From positions 1 through 64,000 of the forward strand of contig JBGSSF010000008.1 in NCBI GenBank assembly GCA_041737175.1: 64,000 bases of DNA, in the 5' to 3' direction. Shown here piece by piece: positions 32,952 to 42,321 of this stretch. The first letter of the stretch is position 1, and each line of letters opens with the position of its first letter. The DNA is from UBA5072 sp041737175. Lineage in GTDB: Bacteria > Bacteroidota > Bacteroidia > Bacteroidales > UBA10428. The position numbers and the translations under genes are program-made. Under the pieces are notes generated by a model. The model was not told the origin of the DNA. It ran no database searches and saw only the letters and a list, made by a program, of their open reading frames with translations.

Positions 32952-33893
32952 TTACAATCCGAGCTTTTTCTTGAAATACGTTATGGTATAACCCAATCCT
33001 TCATCCAGTTTTATATCCGGATGCCAACCGTTCAGTTCTTTTTTGGCGAGTGAAATATCAGGTTGACGCTGCAAAGGATCATCCTCCGGAAGTGGCATAT
33101 ATGTGATTTTTGATTTTGAACCTGTCAGTTCAATGACTTTCTCCGCAAGCTGCTTGATTGTAAATTCGTTCGGATTGCCGATATTAACAGGACCTATAAA
33201 ATCCTCCCTGCTGTTCATCATCCTGATCATCCCTTCCACCAGATCGCTGACGTACTGGAAACTGCGGGTTTGACTACCGTCGCCGTAAATGGTAATATCC
33301 TTATTCTGAAGTGCCTGCACAATAAAATTGGAGACCACCCGTCCGTCGTTCGGATGCATGCGCGGGCCATACGTATTGAAAATGCGTATAATCTTTATCC
33401 GTACACCATTCTGATTATGGTAATTGATAAACAGGGATTCTGCACAGCGTTTGCCTTCATCATAACAGGAGCGTATTCCAATGGGATTCACATGGCCCCA
33501 GTATTCTTCACGCTGCGGATGAATCTCCGGATCACCATATACTTCGCTGGTTGACGCCTGCAGTATTTTTGCCTTTACCCGCTTAGCCAGTCCAAGCATA
33601 TTAATAGCGCCCATCACCGAAGTTTTGATGGTCTTGATCGAATTGTACTGGTAATGTATGGGGGAAGCCGGGCACGCCAGGTTGTATATTTCATCCACCT
33701 CGGCAAAATAGGGTGTTATAATATCGTGCCTGACCAGCTCAAAATAGTCGCTTCCCAGCAGATGAGCAATGTTTTCCTTGGTTCCGGTAAAATAGTTATC
33801 CAGACAAATTACATCATTGCCTTCAGCCAGCAAACGCTCGCACAGATGTGACCCAATGAATCCGGCACCGCCTGTTACTAATATTCTTTTCAT
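32952..33893 (-). CDS. UDP-glucuronate decarboxylase (UDP-xylose synthase)
   Basis: Converts UDP-glucuronate to UDP-xylose. The 313-residue extended SDR opens MKRILVTGGAGFIGSHLCER and has NLACPASPIHYQ, STSEVYGDPEIHPQ, the active-site SCYDEGKRCAE (YxxxK), IRIFNTYGPRMHPNDGRVV and TRSFQYVSDLVEG, all matching the UXS group. It starts 1 base after the UDP-glucose dehydrogenase stop, so the two genes form a direct two-step path from UDP-glucose to UDP-xylose for the exopolysaccharide. UDP-glucuronate may also be used directly as a uronic acid donor. Confidence 0.94.
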   Translation of the reverse strand: MKRILVTGGAGFIGSHLCERLLAEGNDVICLDNYFTGTKENIAHLLGSDYFELVRHDIITPYFAEVDEIYNLACPASPIHYQYNSIKTIKTSVMGAINMLGLAKRVKAKILQASTSEVYGDPEIHPQREEYWGHVNPIGIRSCYDEGKRCAESLFINYHNQNGVRIKIIRIFNTYGPRMHPNDGRVVSNFIVQALQNKDITIYGDGSQTRSFQYVSDLVEGMIRMMNSREDFIGPVNIGNPNEFTIKQLAEKVIELTGSKSKITYMPLPEDDPLQRQPDISLAKKELNGWHPDIKLDEGLGYTITYFKKKLGL

Positions 33894-33894
33894 T

Positions 33895-35223
33895 CTAATT
33901 GATTATTGGTTTACGACCGATGCTGTAATAGGTAAAACCAAGCTCAGCCATCTCAGACGGTTCAAATATATTCCTTCCGTCAAATATTATTTTATTTTTC
34001 ATGAGTTTCTCCATAACCATAAAATTAGGCAGCCTGAATTCCGACCATTCTGTCACAATCAGCAGGGCGTCAACATTTATGATGGCTTCATTCTGGTCTT
34101 TTGCATATACAATGGTGTCACCCAAGCGACGGCGTGTTTCTGTCATAGCCACAGGATCGTAGGCTTTGACATGGGCGCCCGAGCCCAATAATTTTTCGAT
34201 AATGACAAGCGAAGGAGCCTCACGCATATCATCGGTCTGCGGTTTGAACGAAAGGCCCCAAATGCCAAAGGTCCTCCCTTTCAGGTCACCTTTGAAATGT
34301 GCAACCACTTTATTATACAAAATTGTTTTCTGGTACTCATTCACTTCCTCCACAGCCTTTAGTATCCTGAGCGGAAATTTATTTTCCTGCGCAGTTTTAA
34401 TAAGAGCCTTTACATCCTTGGGAAAACATGATCCTCCATAGCCGACTCCCGGATAAATGAATTTTGTTCCGATGCGCGAATCACTTCCAATGCCTTTTCG
34501 AACCATATTCACGTCTGCGCCAACAATGTCACAAAGATTTGAAATGTCGTTGATAAAACTGATTTTTGTGGCCAGCATGGCATTGGCTGCATATTTGGTC
34601 ATTTCTGCCGATGGTATATCCATGAAAATCAGAGGGTGACCGTTCAGTAAAAAAGGCTTGTACAACTTCTGCATAAGCGCCTCGGCCCTGGGGCTTTCAA
34701 TTCCAACAACAATCCTGTCGGGTTTCAGAAAGTCATCAATGGCGTTCCCCTCCTTTAAAAACTCCGGATTGGAAGCAACATCGAACTCATAATCCACCTT
34801 TCTTTTGTTGAGTTCTGACTGGATTGCCGCTTTTACCTGTACTGCTGTACCTACGGGTACCGTACTTTTTGTAATCACAACAAGGTAACGATTCATATGG
34901 GCGCCAATCTCCCTGGCGACTCCCAGCACATATTTCAGGTCGGCGCTTCCGTCTTCATCCGGTGGCGTTCCAACGGCAATGAATACGGCGTCAGCGTCCT
35001 CTAGATTATCTTTCAGACTGGTGGAAAAGGTGAGGCGTCCCTTCCCGGAGTTACGTTCAATCATGGAATCCAAACCCGGTTCATAAATGGGAACAACCCC
35101 CTTTTTCAGGTTTTCGATCTTTTCCTTGTCAACATCAATACAGGTAACTGTCATTCCCGTTTCCGCGAAACATGTGCCGGTTACCAGACCAACATAACCT
35201 GTGCCAACAATAACAATTTTCAT
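33895..35223 (-). CDS. ugd: UDP-glucose 6-dehydrogenase
   Basis: Oxidises UDP-glucose to UDP-glucuronate with two NAD+. The 442-residue protein has the NAD loop MKIVIVGTGYVGLVTGTCFA, VFIAVGTPPDEDGSADL, KSTVPVGT, NPEFLKEGNAI and the catalytic-cysteine motif GYGGSCFPKDVKAL (near 260), as well as AFKPQTDDMREAPS-like GLSFKPQTDDMREAPS. It is transcribed with the UDP-xylose synthase that follows after one base. Its presence shows that uronic acid donors are made for this locus. Confidence 0.96.
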   Translation of the reverse strand: MKIVIVGTGYVGLVTGTCFAETGMTVTCIDVDKEKIENLKKGVVPIYEPGLDSMIERNSGKGRLTFSTSLKDNLEDADAVFIAVGTPPDEDGSADLKYVLGVAREIGAHMNRYLVVITKSTVPVGTAVQVKAAIQSELNKRKVDYEFDVASNPEFLKEGNAIDDFLKPDRIVVGIESPRAEALMQKLYKPFLLNGHPLIFMDIPSAEMTKYAANAMLATKISFINDISNLCDIVGADVNMVRKGIGSDSRIGTKFIYPGVGYGGSCFPKDVKALIKTAQENKFPLRILKAVEEVNEYQKTILYNKVVAHFKGDLKGRTFGIWGLSFKPQTDDMREAPSLVIIEKLLGSGAHVKAYDPVAMTETRRRLGDTIVYAKDQNEAIINVDALLIVTEWSEFRLPNFMVMEKLMKNKIIFDGRNIFEPSEMAELGFTYYSIGRKPIIN

Positions 35224-35348
35224 GCTGTAAGAATAATATTAGTTATATAATCCGTTGATAATATACGGCATCAGTATTTGAAAGTTATTCAGTATTCAAA
35301 TTTTCTTTTTAAGCAATAATCCATGGATCAGGTCAAATGCATTGCCTT

Positions 35349-36308
35349 TCATTTTTGCAGGTTCATATAATCCTTGACAATGCCTTTGGCATAATATTCA
35401 AGCAGGATTTTCCGGATGGAACCCGAATTATAATCCAGATGAAATCTTTGATAATGCCTTGGTTGCTTATTTCTGACAATTCCATTGGTCCCCAATATGA
35501 TTTCAACCTCCTTGCTGTTGACAATGTTATTGTAGAATTCTTTTGAGATCATGTTGCTGTGAAAGGGGAACGCAAATGCCCTGTGTGTCAGAACCTCCTT
35601 TTCTTCCAAAAAACGAATGCTTGTAACTATTTGATCAAGCTTCTGATCGTCTGAAAGCTCAGCAAAATTTGGGTGCTCAGCACTATGGGCGCCGGTGGTG
35701 AATCCATGGCCGATCATTTCCTTCACCTGAACGGTATCAAGAAAAGGCTGGCTATTCTTTAAATACTGACTGAAATCAACTTCAGCTATTTCAGCCAACT
35801 CATCAATGGTTTGGCAATTGCTGTATTTTAATGACAGCAAGGACTTCCTGATATCACTGCATTCAAATCCATTGAGATTCAAAAAAGAAGATAAAGATTT
35901 CTGCAGGTTATCATTTCCGGATTTCACCAGTTTATCCACTATCAAACTGATTTTATTCCGATATGGCAAAAATTGATTATCCAATGAACTGCTTATGAGA
36001 AAGAAAGTTGCAGGCAGTCCCTTTTGCAGTAACAGCGGCATGACAATTTCATACATTTCCCTGAAACCATCATCAAAGGTCAAAAGCAAGGGTTTGCCCG
36101 GCAATTTCTCACGCCCGGCAATATGATTAAGAAGCGTGTCGAGGCTTATGAAATTGTAGTTCCTGGCCAGAAAATCAAGGTCATTCTTAAACAGACTGAC
36201 AGAGCGGTAACTGTATAAATTTTTCACGTGGGGCAAATACGCATTGCTTACCGTATGATATAAAGCTACGGGTACTTTGCACCGCGAAATGGAGGAGAAT
36301 GGTCTCAT
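35349..36308 (-). CDS. Polysaccharide deacetylase family protein (NodB-like)
   Basis: A 319-residue carbohydrate esterase 4-type protein. The NodB motifs are LLTFDDGFREMYEIVMPLL (metal-binding Asp pair) and TGAHSAEHPNFAEL (H-x3-H metal ligands), followed by the region AFAFPFHSN. No signal peptide is evident, so it may act in the cytoplasm or be anchored in another way, unlike secreted peptidoglycan deacetylases. In polysaccharide loci such enzymes remove N- or O-acetyl groups from glycan intermediates. It lies 30 bases upstream of the GT2 gene's end and is co-directional with ugd and the UDP-xylose synthase gene. Confidence 0.87.
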   Translation of the reverse strand: MRPFSSISRCKVPVALYHTVSNAYLPHVKNLYSYRSVSLFKNDLDFLARNYNFISLDTLLNHIAGREKLPGKPLLLTFDDGFREMYEIVMPLLLQKGLPATFFLISSSLDNQFLPYRNKISLIVDKLVKSGNDNLQKSLSSFLNLNGFECSDIRKSLLSLKYSNCQTIDELAEIAEVDFSQYLKNSQPFLDTVQVKEMIGHGFTTGAHSAEHPNFAELSDDQKLDQIVTSIRFLEEKEVLTHRAFAFPFHSNMISKEFYNNIVNSKEVEIILGTNGIVRNKQPRHYQRFHLDYNSGSIRKILLEYYAKGIVKDYMNLQK

Positions 36309-36338
36309 GTATCCAGGGCCTGTTGTATTAATTTATAA

Positions 36339-37274
36339 TTATGTAAGCCAATAGGTTTGTTTATAAGATATCCACTGCATATACCTCCACACAACTTTCC
36401 TCAAAAGCGGCAGCTTCAGAAGTCGCTGCATCCGTTCAAGTTTTTCAGGCTCGAGGATATTGTTTTCCGGATTAAAAGCGGTATAGGTTCGTTTGAAATA
36501 ATCAATATTGATCGAACGTGCATACTGAAGTCCCAACCGGGTAAGAAAGTTGTTGTATTTGCTGTCCGATATCAATCCCTTACGGTATTCATATATTTTA
36601 TTGATCATATCGGTAAAAGCCTGAACGGTGGACTGGGTTGATGAGATCCTGTAATAGGAAAGAATATCATCCACCATCAGCATTTTTTCACGGCAGTTGT
36701 ACCTGTACCAGAAGTCAAAATCAGCGATGGGAAAGAGTTTGTTGGTAAATCCGCCCAGTTCCAGGGCTACGTCTTTTTTTACCATAACTCCCGGGAAGGG
36801 ACTCAACTGGTTAAAGAAGTAGTACGGCAGGTTAATGAGTTTCAGCTGCTTTGCGGTATCCTTTTTTAATGTATAAATATCTTTCCATTCTTCTTCTCCA
36901 ACCTGGCTGCCAGCGGCGAATCCACCAATGGTGTCGCCGAAACGGCTCAGAATTCTTTGCGCTGTCTCAACGTACTGGCAATGCAGCATATCATCATCGT
37001 GCAAAATGGTTACCCAGGGTGTTTCGGCATACCGGAAACAATTGTTGAAATTCTCATCCTGTGGAACCGTTTCAGGATTTCTGTGATAGGCCATCAAAGG
37101 ATTGTTATAGCTTTCCAGGATGGTTTTAAAATCATAGTGCGGTGAATTGTTGTCAATCAGCAGTATCCGGCAGGGCACGGTTTGCTTTATGGCGCTGTCA
37201 AGAGCACTCCGGACAAAGTCGGTACGTTTGTATACGGGAAGGGCAATGGTGAGCAGATCGGTCATGGAGATCAT
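36339..37274 (-). CDS. Glycosyltransferase family 2
   Basis: A 311-residue GT-A enzyme with the opening LLTIALPVYKRTDFVRSALDS, the metal-binding LHDDDMLH and the acceptor segment FPIADFDFWYRY. No transmembrane segment is seen, so it is probably a cytoplasmic or peripheral membrane enzyme that adds one sugar to a lipid-linked repeat unit. The start is uncertain: ATG 37274 gives MISMTDLL, while ATG 37265 would begin at MTDLL. It has its own promoter at 37298-37305 and leads a leftward group with the deacetylase, ugd and UDP-xylose synthase genes. Confidence 0.88.
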   Translation of the reverse strand: MISMTDLLTIALPVYKRTDFVRSALDSAIKQTVPCRILLIDNNSPHYDFKTILESYNNPLMAYHRNPETVPQDENFNNCFRYAETPWVTILHDDDMLHCQYVETAQRILSRFGDTIGGFAAGSQVGEEEWKDIYTLKKDTAKQLKLINLPYYFFNQLSPFPGVMVKKDVALELGGFTNKLFPIADFDFWYRYNCREKMLMVDDILSYYRISSTQSTVQAFTDMINKIYEYRKGLISDSKYNNFLTRLGLQYARSINIDYFKRTYTAFNPENNILEPEKLERMQRLLKLPLLRKVVWRYMQWISYKQTYWLT

Positions 37275-37297
37275 GTGTTTTCATTTTATTTGATCGG

Positions 37298-37305
37298 CAA
37301 ATATA
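37298..37305 (-). promoter_or_regulatory. -7 element of the leftward GT2-deacetylase-ugd group
   Basis: TATATTTG on the minus strand is an exact TAnnTTTG match, 23 bases before the GT2 start. A clear -33 TTG is not seen. It is divergent from the element at 37391-37398. Confidence 0.6.
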
Positions 37306-37390
37306 GGCGTCGGTCCCTATTCTGCCATAATTATTTGATGAATATACGATAAGGATTGATAATCGGTTATATCAAATTTAAACTTTCATA

Positions 37391-37398
37391 TACTTTTG
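37391..37398 (+). promoter_or_regulatory. -7 element of the T9SS repeat protein gene
   Basis: TACTTTTG matches TAnnTTTG exactly and lies 49 bases upstream of the ATG at 37448. The upstream half is AT-rich with no obvious TTTG at the right distance. Confidence 0.6.
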
Positions 37399-37447
37399 CA
37401 CGTATAATCGCAGTTATACTGACAGTTCATAATTAATCCAATTCTGT

Positions 37448-40069
37448 ATGAAAAAGAAAATTACCCATTTTGTGATTCATCTGAGTGCACTTGTTCTCTT
37501 TATTGCAGGTGTAATTCAGCCTTTACAGGCCCAGGAAGCCGTGATCTTTGATCAGACCGTTAATTGGGAATGGCCAATTTCCTCTGTTTACGGAGGAAAC
37601 AGTTTTTACTGGTGGCATTATACTGCACAGGGAGTGTCGAACCTTGGCAGCATGCCTACAGATGACTGGACCAGTCCATACAATTATGAAAACGGAACAT
37701 TTTATTTACGATTTGAGGTGATCAATCAGCCCAGCAGCGATCCGTTCTGGCTTGAAATGGGCATCTGGCAGGATGATCAGCTCAGGGAATGCATTACCGG
37801 AGGCGCATTGTTATCCGGAGGATCTGGCTCGGTTACCGAAGCTGACATTGGAACCTCTTCGAACTGGTGGCAGAAAAACACGACCTACAAAGTTGATTTC
37901 ACAAGGCCTGAGGATTTTAACCGCATCGGGCTAATCCTGTGGAAGGGTAACAAGCAATGTATTCCTATGGCACAAGGATGGACCAATGCCGCTGAGTGTC
38001 CAAACGCAGCTACCGATCAGGCAGCTTTTTTCCCCATGACCTGCAGGATAACCGTTGTTGCGGTAGCTCAGGGTTATGGTTTTTCAGGCTGGGGAACCTA
38101 TACCGGTGGCGGCGCATCAAGGCAACCGACACCCACCTATACCGTTGACTATTCGAATGAACGCACCAGCCAGACAGTTCCCTCAACCGACGAATATTCC
38201 TACTCTTCCAACATGTCGTCACCTGCCAATGGCAGCAGCGTGGCACTGAACCTGACCCCCGGTCAGAATGTATATTTCCGTACTAAAGCAGCCGGTGAGT
38301 TACTGGCATCTTTTGTGCAGACACTCACGGTAAAATCGAGGCCTTCCGCTCCCGGATTCACTTATAATGCAACCGATGGAAGAACCAATGAAGCCATTTC
38401 AAATCAATACGAGTACTCCAGCAACTCGGATATGTCGGGAGCCGTCTCGGGATCCGGTAATTATGTATACTTTGCTGTTGGAGAAACCCGGTATTTCAGG
38501 AAAAAAGCCACCTCAACTGACTTTAAATCAAATATCCAATCCCTCACCGGAACTTCAGGCGGTGGTGGAGGCACAGGAGATCCCAGCAACATCGGGCCCG
38601 AATTTGTCATTATTAACCAGATCGTGGAATTTCCTTATAACACAAGTGATAATGGATTTTACTTCTTCCCCTGGAATTCTTCCATGCCTTCGAACTGGGC
38701 AGCCAATTATGACTATGTCAACGGACAGATTTATACACGGTATGAGGTCATCAGCGAAGCTACCAACGAACCACTTGAGATACAATTCGGAATCTGGCAA
38801 AGGATACCTGTGGGCTCTGAGGATCCCAGTGATCTTTTTGAAAATATGGAACCCCGAAGTTCTTTAAGTGGCCCTGGTGACGTGGCAACCAATAACTCGA
38901 GCCCGTCAACGTGGTGGGCCTATCAGGGAGGTGTCGACTGGACGGAGATGGACCAGGTATGGCATTTCGGGATCAATCCCTGGCAGGTGGATCCCCTTTT
39001 GCAGATCCGTTCAGAGAATACGGAAGTATGGGCCAACCGTGGAAAATGGTTTCCCATGACTATTAGGGTTACTGTTGTTGCCGTAGCCAATGGTTACACG
39101 TTTTCAGGATGGGAAAATTACCTGACGCCCGAAACTGCACCTGATTACCAGATTGATTATACCAATGAGCGCACCTCAGCGGCGGTTGTTTCCACGGATG
39201 AATACAGCCTGAATCAGACCTCCTGGACATCCGGCAGCGGTAGTAATCTGACACTGACGCCGGGACAGGATGTTTATTTCAGGAAAAAATCAGCGACTAC
39301 GCTGGTTCAACACCTGGTGGTGCCAGCAAGACCAGCCGGACCGTCATTCACGATTGATTATGCAGCCGAAAAAACAACCCAGAATGTGCCTGCCACCGTG
39401 CAATACGCCAGCAGCGCAAATTTCAGCGGTGCTGTAGACGGCACGGGAGCACAGCTTGCTGTAACACCGGGCGCTACGCTTTATTTCAGGTATAAACCTA
39501 CTGCCAGCGCATTTACTTCAGCAGCTTCAACTCTGGTTGCACCTGCCAGACCAACCATAACTTCACCGGTAACCAGTCCAACCAGTATTACTCCAATTCC
39601 GGTTAAAGTAACATTCCCGGCAGCCGTAACCGGATTTGAAAGCAACGATCTGCTGGTTGCCAATGGTTCAGTAATGTCCATATCAGGTACCTATAACATC
39701 AACATAACTCCGGCAGCATCCGGTCAGGTAATAGTGAATGTCAAGGCGAACGCGGTGAGCGAGGGTAACTTTGCTTCCGCAGCTTTTTCCATCGAATATG
39801 CGGCCCCCACGGGATTGGAAGACACTGAAGAAGGTATTTTCAGGCTCTACCCCACCCTGTCTGAATCATTCATCATCCTGGAAAGCAAAGATCAACCCGG
39901 CGGCAACTTCGAGATCTTCGATGCCAGTGGCAACCGGATTGATAATGGATTTATTAAAAATACAAAGCAGGAAATCAGCACAGTCAGAATGTCGCCAGGG
40001 ATCTATCAACTTGTGGTTATCCGCAATAATAAAATGGAAACATTCCGGTTTATTAAAGTGAAGAACTAG
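37448..40069 (+). CDS. Secreted two-fold repeat protein with T9SS C-terminal sorting domain
   Basis: An 873-residue protein with a signal peptide (about 1-29, ending QPLQAQ). It is built from an internal duplication: module A (about 33-215) and module A' (about 385-560) share a YDYVNGQIYTRYEV-type strand, a GIWQ motif, and the ending FPMTxRxTVVAVAxGYxFSGW. Each is followed by 60-80-residue units of the form YTVDYSNERTSQTVPSTDEYS with LTPGQNVYFR, four in all. The C-terminus (about 795-873) is a type A T9SS sorting domain (FRLYPTLSESFIIL, MSPGIYQLVV). No catalytic motif was recognised; a binding or adhesive role is likely. Confidence 0.85.
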   Translation: MKKKITHFVIHLSALVLFIAGVIQPLQAQEAVIFDQTVNWEWPISSVYGGNSFYWWHYTAQGVSNLGSMPTDDWTSPYNYENGTFYLRFEVINQPSSDPFWLEMGIWQDDQLRECITGGALLSGGSGSVTEADIGTSSNWWQKNTTYKVDFTRPEDFNRIGLILWKGNKQCIPMAQGWTNAAECPNAATDQAAFFPMTCRITVVAVAQGYGFSGWGTYTGGGASRQPTPTYTVDYSNERTSQTVPSTDEYSYSSNMSSPANGSSVALNLTPGQNVYFRTKAAGELLASFVQTLTVKSRPSAPGFTYNATDGRTNEAISNQYEYSSNSDMSGAVSGSGNYVYFAVGETRYFRKKATSTDFKSNIQSLTGTSGGGGGTGDPSNIGPEFVIINQIVEFPYNTSDNGFYFFPWNSSMPSNWAANYDYVNGQIYTRYEVISEATNEPLEIQFGIWQRIPVGSEDPSDLFENMEPRSSLSGPGDVATNNSSPSTWWAYQGGVDWTEMDQVWHFGINPWQVDPLLQIRSENTEVWANRGKWFPMTIRVTVVAVANGYTFSGWENYLTPETAPDYQIDYTNERTSAAVVSTDEYSLNQTSWTSGSGSNLTLTPGQDVYFRKKSATTLVQHLVVPARPAGPSFTIDYAAEKTTQNVPATVQYASSANFSGAVDGTGAQLAVTPGATLYFRYKPTASAFTSAASTLVAPARPTITSPVTSPTSITPIPVKVTFPAAVTGFESNDLLVANGSVMSISGTYNINITPAASGQVIVNVKANAVSEGNFASAAFSIEYAAPTGLEDTEEGIFRLYPTLSESFIILESKDQPGGNFEIFDASGNRIDNGFIKNTKQEISTVRMSPGIYQLVVIRNNKMETFRFIKVKN

Positions 40070-40083
40070 TCAGAATAATATCA

Positions 40084-40148
40084 ACAGAACCATTACCCAT
40101 TTGTGTATTGTATGGATGATCGCGGTGCAAGTGCAGTAATGGTTCTGT
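40084..40148 (+). terminator. Long-loop hairpin after the T9SS repeat protein gene
   Basis: Perfect 13-bp arms ACAGAACCATTAC and GTAATGGTTCTGT enclose 39 bases and are followed by CTTTTATG with further T-rich sequence. It probably ends transcription of the 37448 gene, although the loop is unusually long. Confidence 0.55.
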
Positions 40149-40231
40149 CTTTTATGTTCTTTTTGTTTCAGTTGGTCTTTTAAAATGACCTGTTGATAAA
40201 AAATTATTTTTCTTTAAGGAGAAATGGGGTT

Positions 40232-40239
40232 ACTTTAGC
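40232..40239 (+). promoter_or_regulatory. Possible -7 element of the LamG protein gene
   Basis: TACTTTAG matches TAnnTTTG at 7 of 8 positions, 90 bases before the ATG at 40329. Without a -33 partner the call is weak; a rather long leader would result. Confidence 0.3.
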
Positions 40240-40328
40240 CGCAGTTAATTGAATTACTTTAATATTTCTCGTATCCAAAAACCGGTTAGACTCGTATATT
40301 CATTTATCTTAAATCAAAAACTTAAATC

Positions 40329-42254
40329 ATGAAACAAAAGTACTTTAAACTACTGGTATCTCTAGCTATCATTGTCGGAACAGCCTTTACAGGTTCGGTT
40401 GTTGCGCAGCTGATCAAAACCACCCACAAGGTAACTGCTTCAATCAACGAACAGTACAGGTATGATGTTAACGTATATCCCCTGGGCGACTCCACTTTTT
40501 ACCTGGATAAAGCGCTTACAGGAATGACCATCGTCTCGAATACCGGCGTTATTACCTGGACACCGACAGCCATGGATCAGGGAGGCGAGGTTACCATCAG
40601 GGTAAAAGTTGGGACCTTCGAGGAAACACAGTCATTTACCGTTTACGTAAGCAATGCTGTGGTTTGCGATGAAAGCATGGTTTCCTACTGGAAACTGGAT
40701 GAGACCTCCGGTACCACCTTTGCCGATTTCAAGGGCGGGCATAATGCGATAACCGGTGTGGCACCCACGAGTGGCGCAGGTGTAGTGAACAACGGGCAAA
40801 CATTCGACCCTGCCAGGGACGTGCGGTTGTCAGTCCTTGACAATGCTAATCAGTATGATTGGAACCAGGGCACCGATGTTTCCGGTGCTGTTTGGTTCAA
40901 GTGCGGTGTTGATATTACAACTGCCACCGGTCCGCAGGTAATCATGGGACGGCTGGGAACATCGGGCAGTACCGAGGCTCAGCATTGGTGGTGGTTCGGA
41001 CTTGACACCAACAATTATGTTGCTTTTTACGGTTCCAACGATGTTGGCACCTATGCACCCGCTGACCCGGGATACCCCAACATGATCGGGGGTCATTCCA
41101 CCTGGGGTGAACATTATATGGACAATGTATGGCACCAGGCTGTTTTCACACTGGATGGCAATGCTTCAAATGCCTACACATTGAAAATATATGTTGATGG
41201 TGAACTGAAAACCACGGAAACCGAAACTTTCGAGACCGGCAATTTTACAAGTGCAGCTGACCTGAACATTGGGTGGTGGCAGAATCCCTGGGGTGCCAGT
41301 TTCGAATTCGAAGGTTCTCTGGATGAGATCGCATTTTATAAAAGAGCTTTGACCGCTGCAGAAATTTATGAGATGTATACTGACGGACAAGCTCACAAAG
41401 CTTATTGTCAGCCCGGCAACTATGCTCCGGTTTTCAAATCAACACCCATACTGACTGCCACAGAAGATGTATTGTACAGTTATGCAGTGATAACAGCTGA
41501 TTATGATGTAAGTAATACGCTTACTATAACAAAAGCTTCAGGACCAGCCTGGCTCACCGTTACGGACAATCATAACGGCACTGCCGTACTTTCGGGAACA
41601 CCTTTGAATGCAGATGTTGCCACTCATCCTGTGGTTATTGCTGTCAACGACGGCACGGTTACCATTAACCAGTCATTTTCAATTGTTGTGGCGCAGGTCA
41701 ATGATTTGCCCACCATTACTTCTACTCCAGTTACCCAGGCAGCAGTTGGTACACTTTACCAGTACTGGGTGGAAGCAAAGGATGATGAAGACGGTTTTCC
41801 GGCCCTTTGCCAAGTCGTCCTCAAACCTTCCTGGTTGTCCTTCTCCTATAATGCGACAAATGGCACAGGAATACTCTCGGGTACCCCGGCAGCCACAGAT
41901 TCTGTTCTCACCAGGGCATGGATAAAAGTAACCGACAGCAACGGCGGAACTTACACACAACAATTCAATATCAATGTTCAAGGAGGCTTCTCCGCCATTG
42001 ATGATCTGGACATGAACAGCGGCGTAAGGGTTTATCCGTCTCCTGCCAGTGACTTCGTAACGATTGAAACGGAACAAATCATCCGGAATGGATCATTCAG
42101 GTTGATGTCGTTATCCGGTGCTCTTGTCAAAGAAGTTACGATTAAATCCCAGAACATGATCAGGATTGATCTTTCAGATATTGATAAGGGACTTTATATT
42201 TACCAGATTTCCGGATCAGGGAAACAGATCATCGGTAAACTTGCCAAAGAATAG
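40329..42254 (+). CDS. Secreted LamG-domain protein with Ig-like domains and T9SS sorting domain
   Basis: A 641-residue protein with a signal peptide (about 1-27, ending GSVVAQ). After a short Ig-like domain (ending GVITWTPTAMDQGG) a concanavalin-like LamG domain spans about 115-360, with YWKLDETSGTTFADFKGGHN at its start and EGSLDEIAFYKRALTAAEIYEM at its end, the usual laminin-G-3 pattern. Two cadherin-like putative Ig domains follow (ITKASGPAWLTVTDNHNGT; LKPSWLSFSYNATNGTG). The C-terminus (about 555-641) is a T9SS type A domain (VRVYPSPASDFVTIE; DIDKGLYIYQIS). It is likely a surface glycan-binding protein for the polysaccharide of this locus. Confidence 0.88.
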   Translation: MKQKYFKLLVSLAIIVGTAFTGSVVAQLIKTTHKVTASINEQYRYDVNVYPLGDSTFYLDKALTGMTIVSNTGVITWTPTAMDQGGEVTIRVKVGTFEETQSFTVYVSNAVVCDESMVSYWKLDETSGTTFADFKGGHNAITGVAPTSGAGVVNNGQTFDPARDVRLSVLDNANQYDWNQGTDVSGAVWFKCGVDITTATGPQVIMGRLGTSGSTEAQHWWWFGLDTNNYVAFYGSNDVGTYAPADPGYPNMIGGHSTWGEHYMDNVWHQAVFTLDGNASNAYTLKIYVDGELKTTETETFETGNFTSAADLNIGWWQNPWGASFEFEGSLDEIAFYKRALTAAEIYEMYTDGQAHKAYCQPGNYAPVFKSTPILTATEDVLYSYAVITADYDVSNTLTITKASGPAWLTVTDNHNGTAVLSGTPLNADVATHPVVIAVNDGTVTINQSFSIVVAQVNDLPTITSTPVTQAAVGTLYQYWVEAKDDEDGFPALCQVVLKPSWLSFSYNATNGTGILSGTPAATDSVLTRAWIKVTDSNGGTYTQQFNINVQGGFSAIDDLDMNSGVRVYPSPASDFVTIETEQIIRNGSFRLMSLSGALVKEVTIKSQNMIRIDLSDIDKGLYIYQISGSGKQIIGKLAKE

Positions 42255-42274
42255 TATATAATTTTTATAAAAGT

Positions 42275-42307
42275 AATAAACCCACCTGCATTTCAGGTGG
42301 GTTTATT
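42275..42307 (+). terminator. Strong terminator between the LamG and SGNH genes
   Basis: Perfect 14-bp arms AATAAACCCACCTG and CAGGTGGGTTTATT around a 5-base loop, followed by further T residues. It separates the LamG gene from the SGNH gene, whose ATG is only 15 bases downstream, so the latter needs read-through or a promoter upstream of or within the hairpin. Confidence 0.85.
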
Positions 42308-42321
42308 TTAAGACAGGTTAA

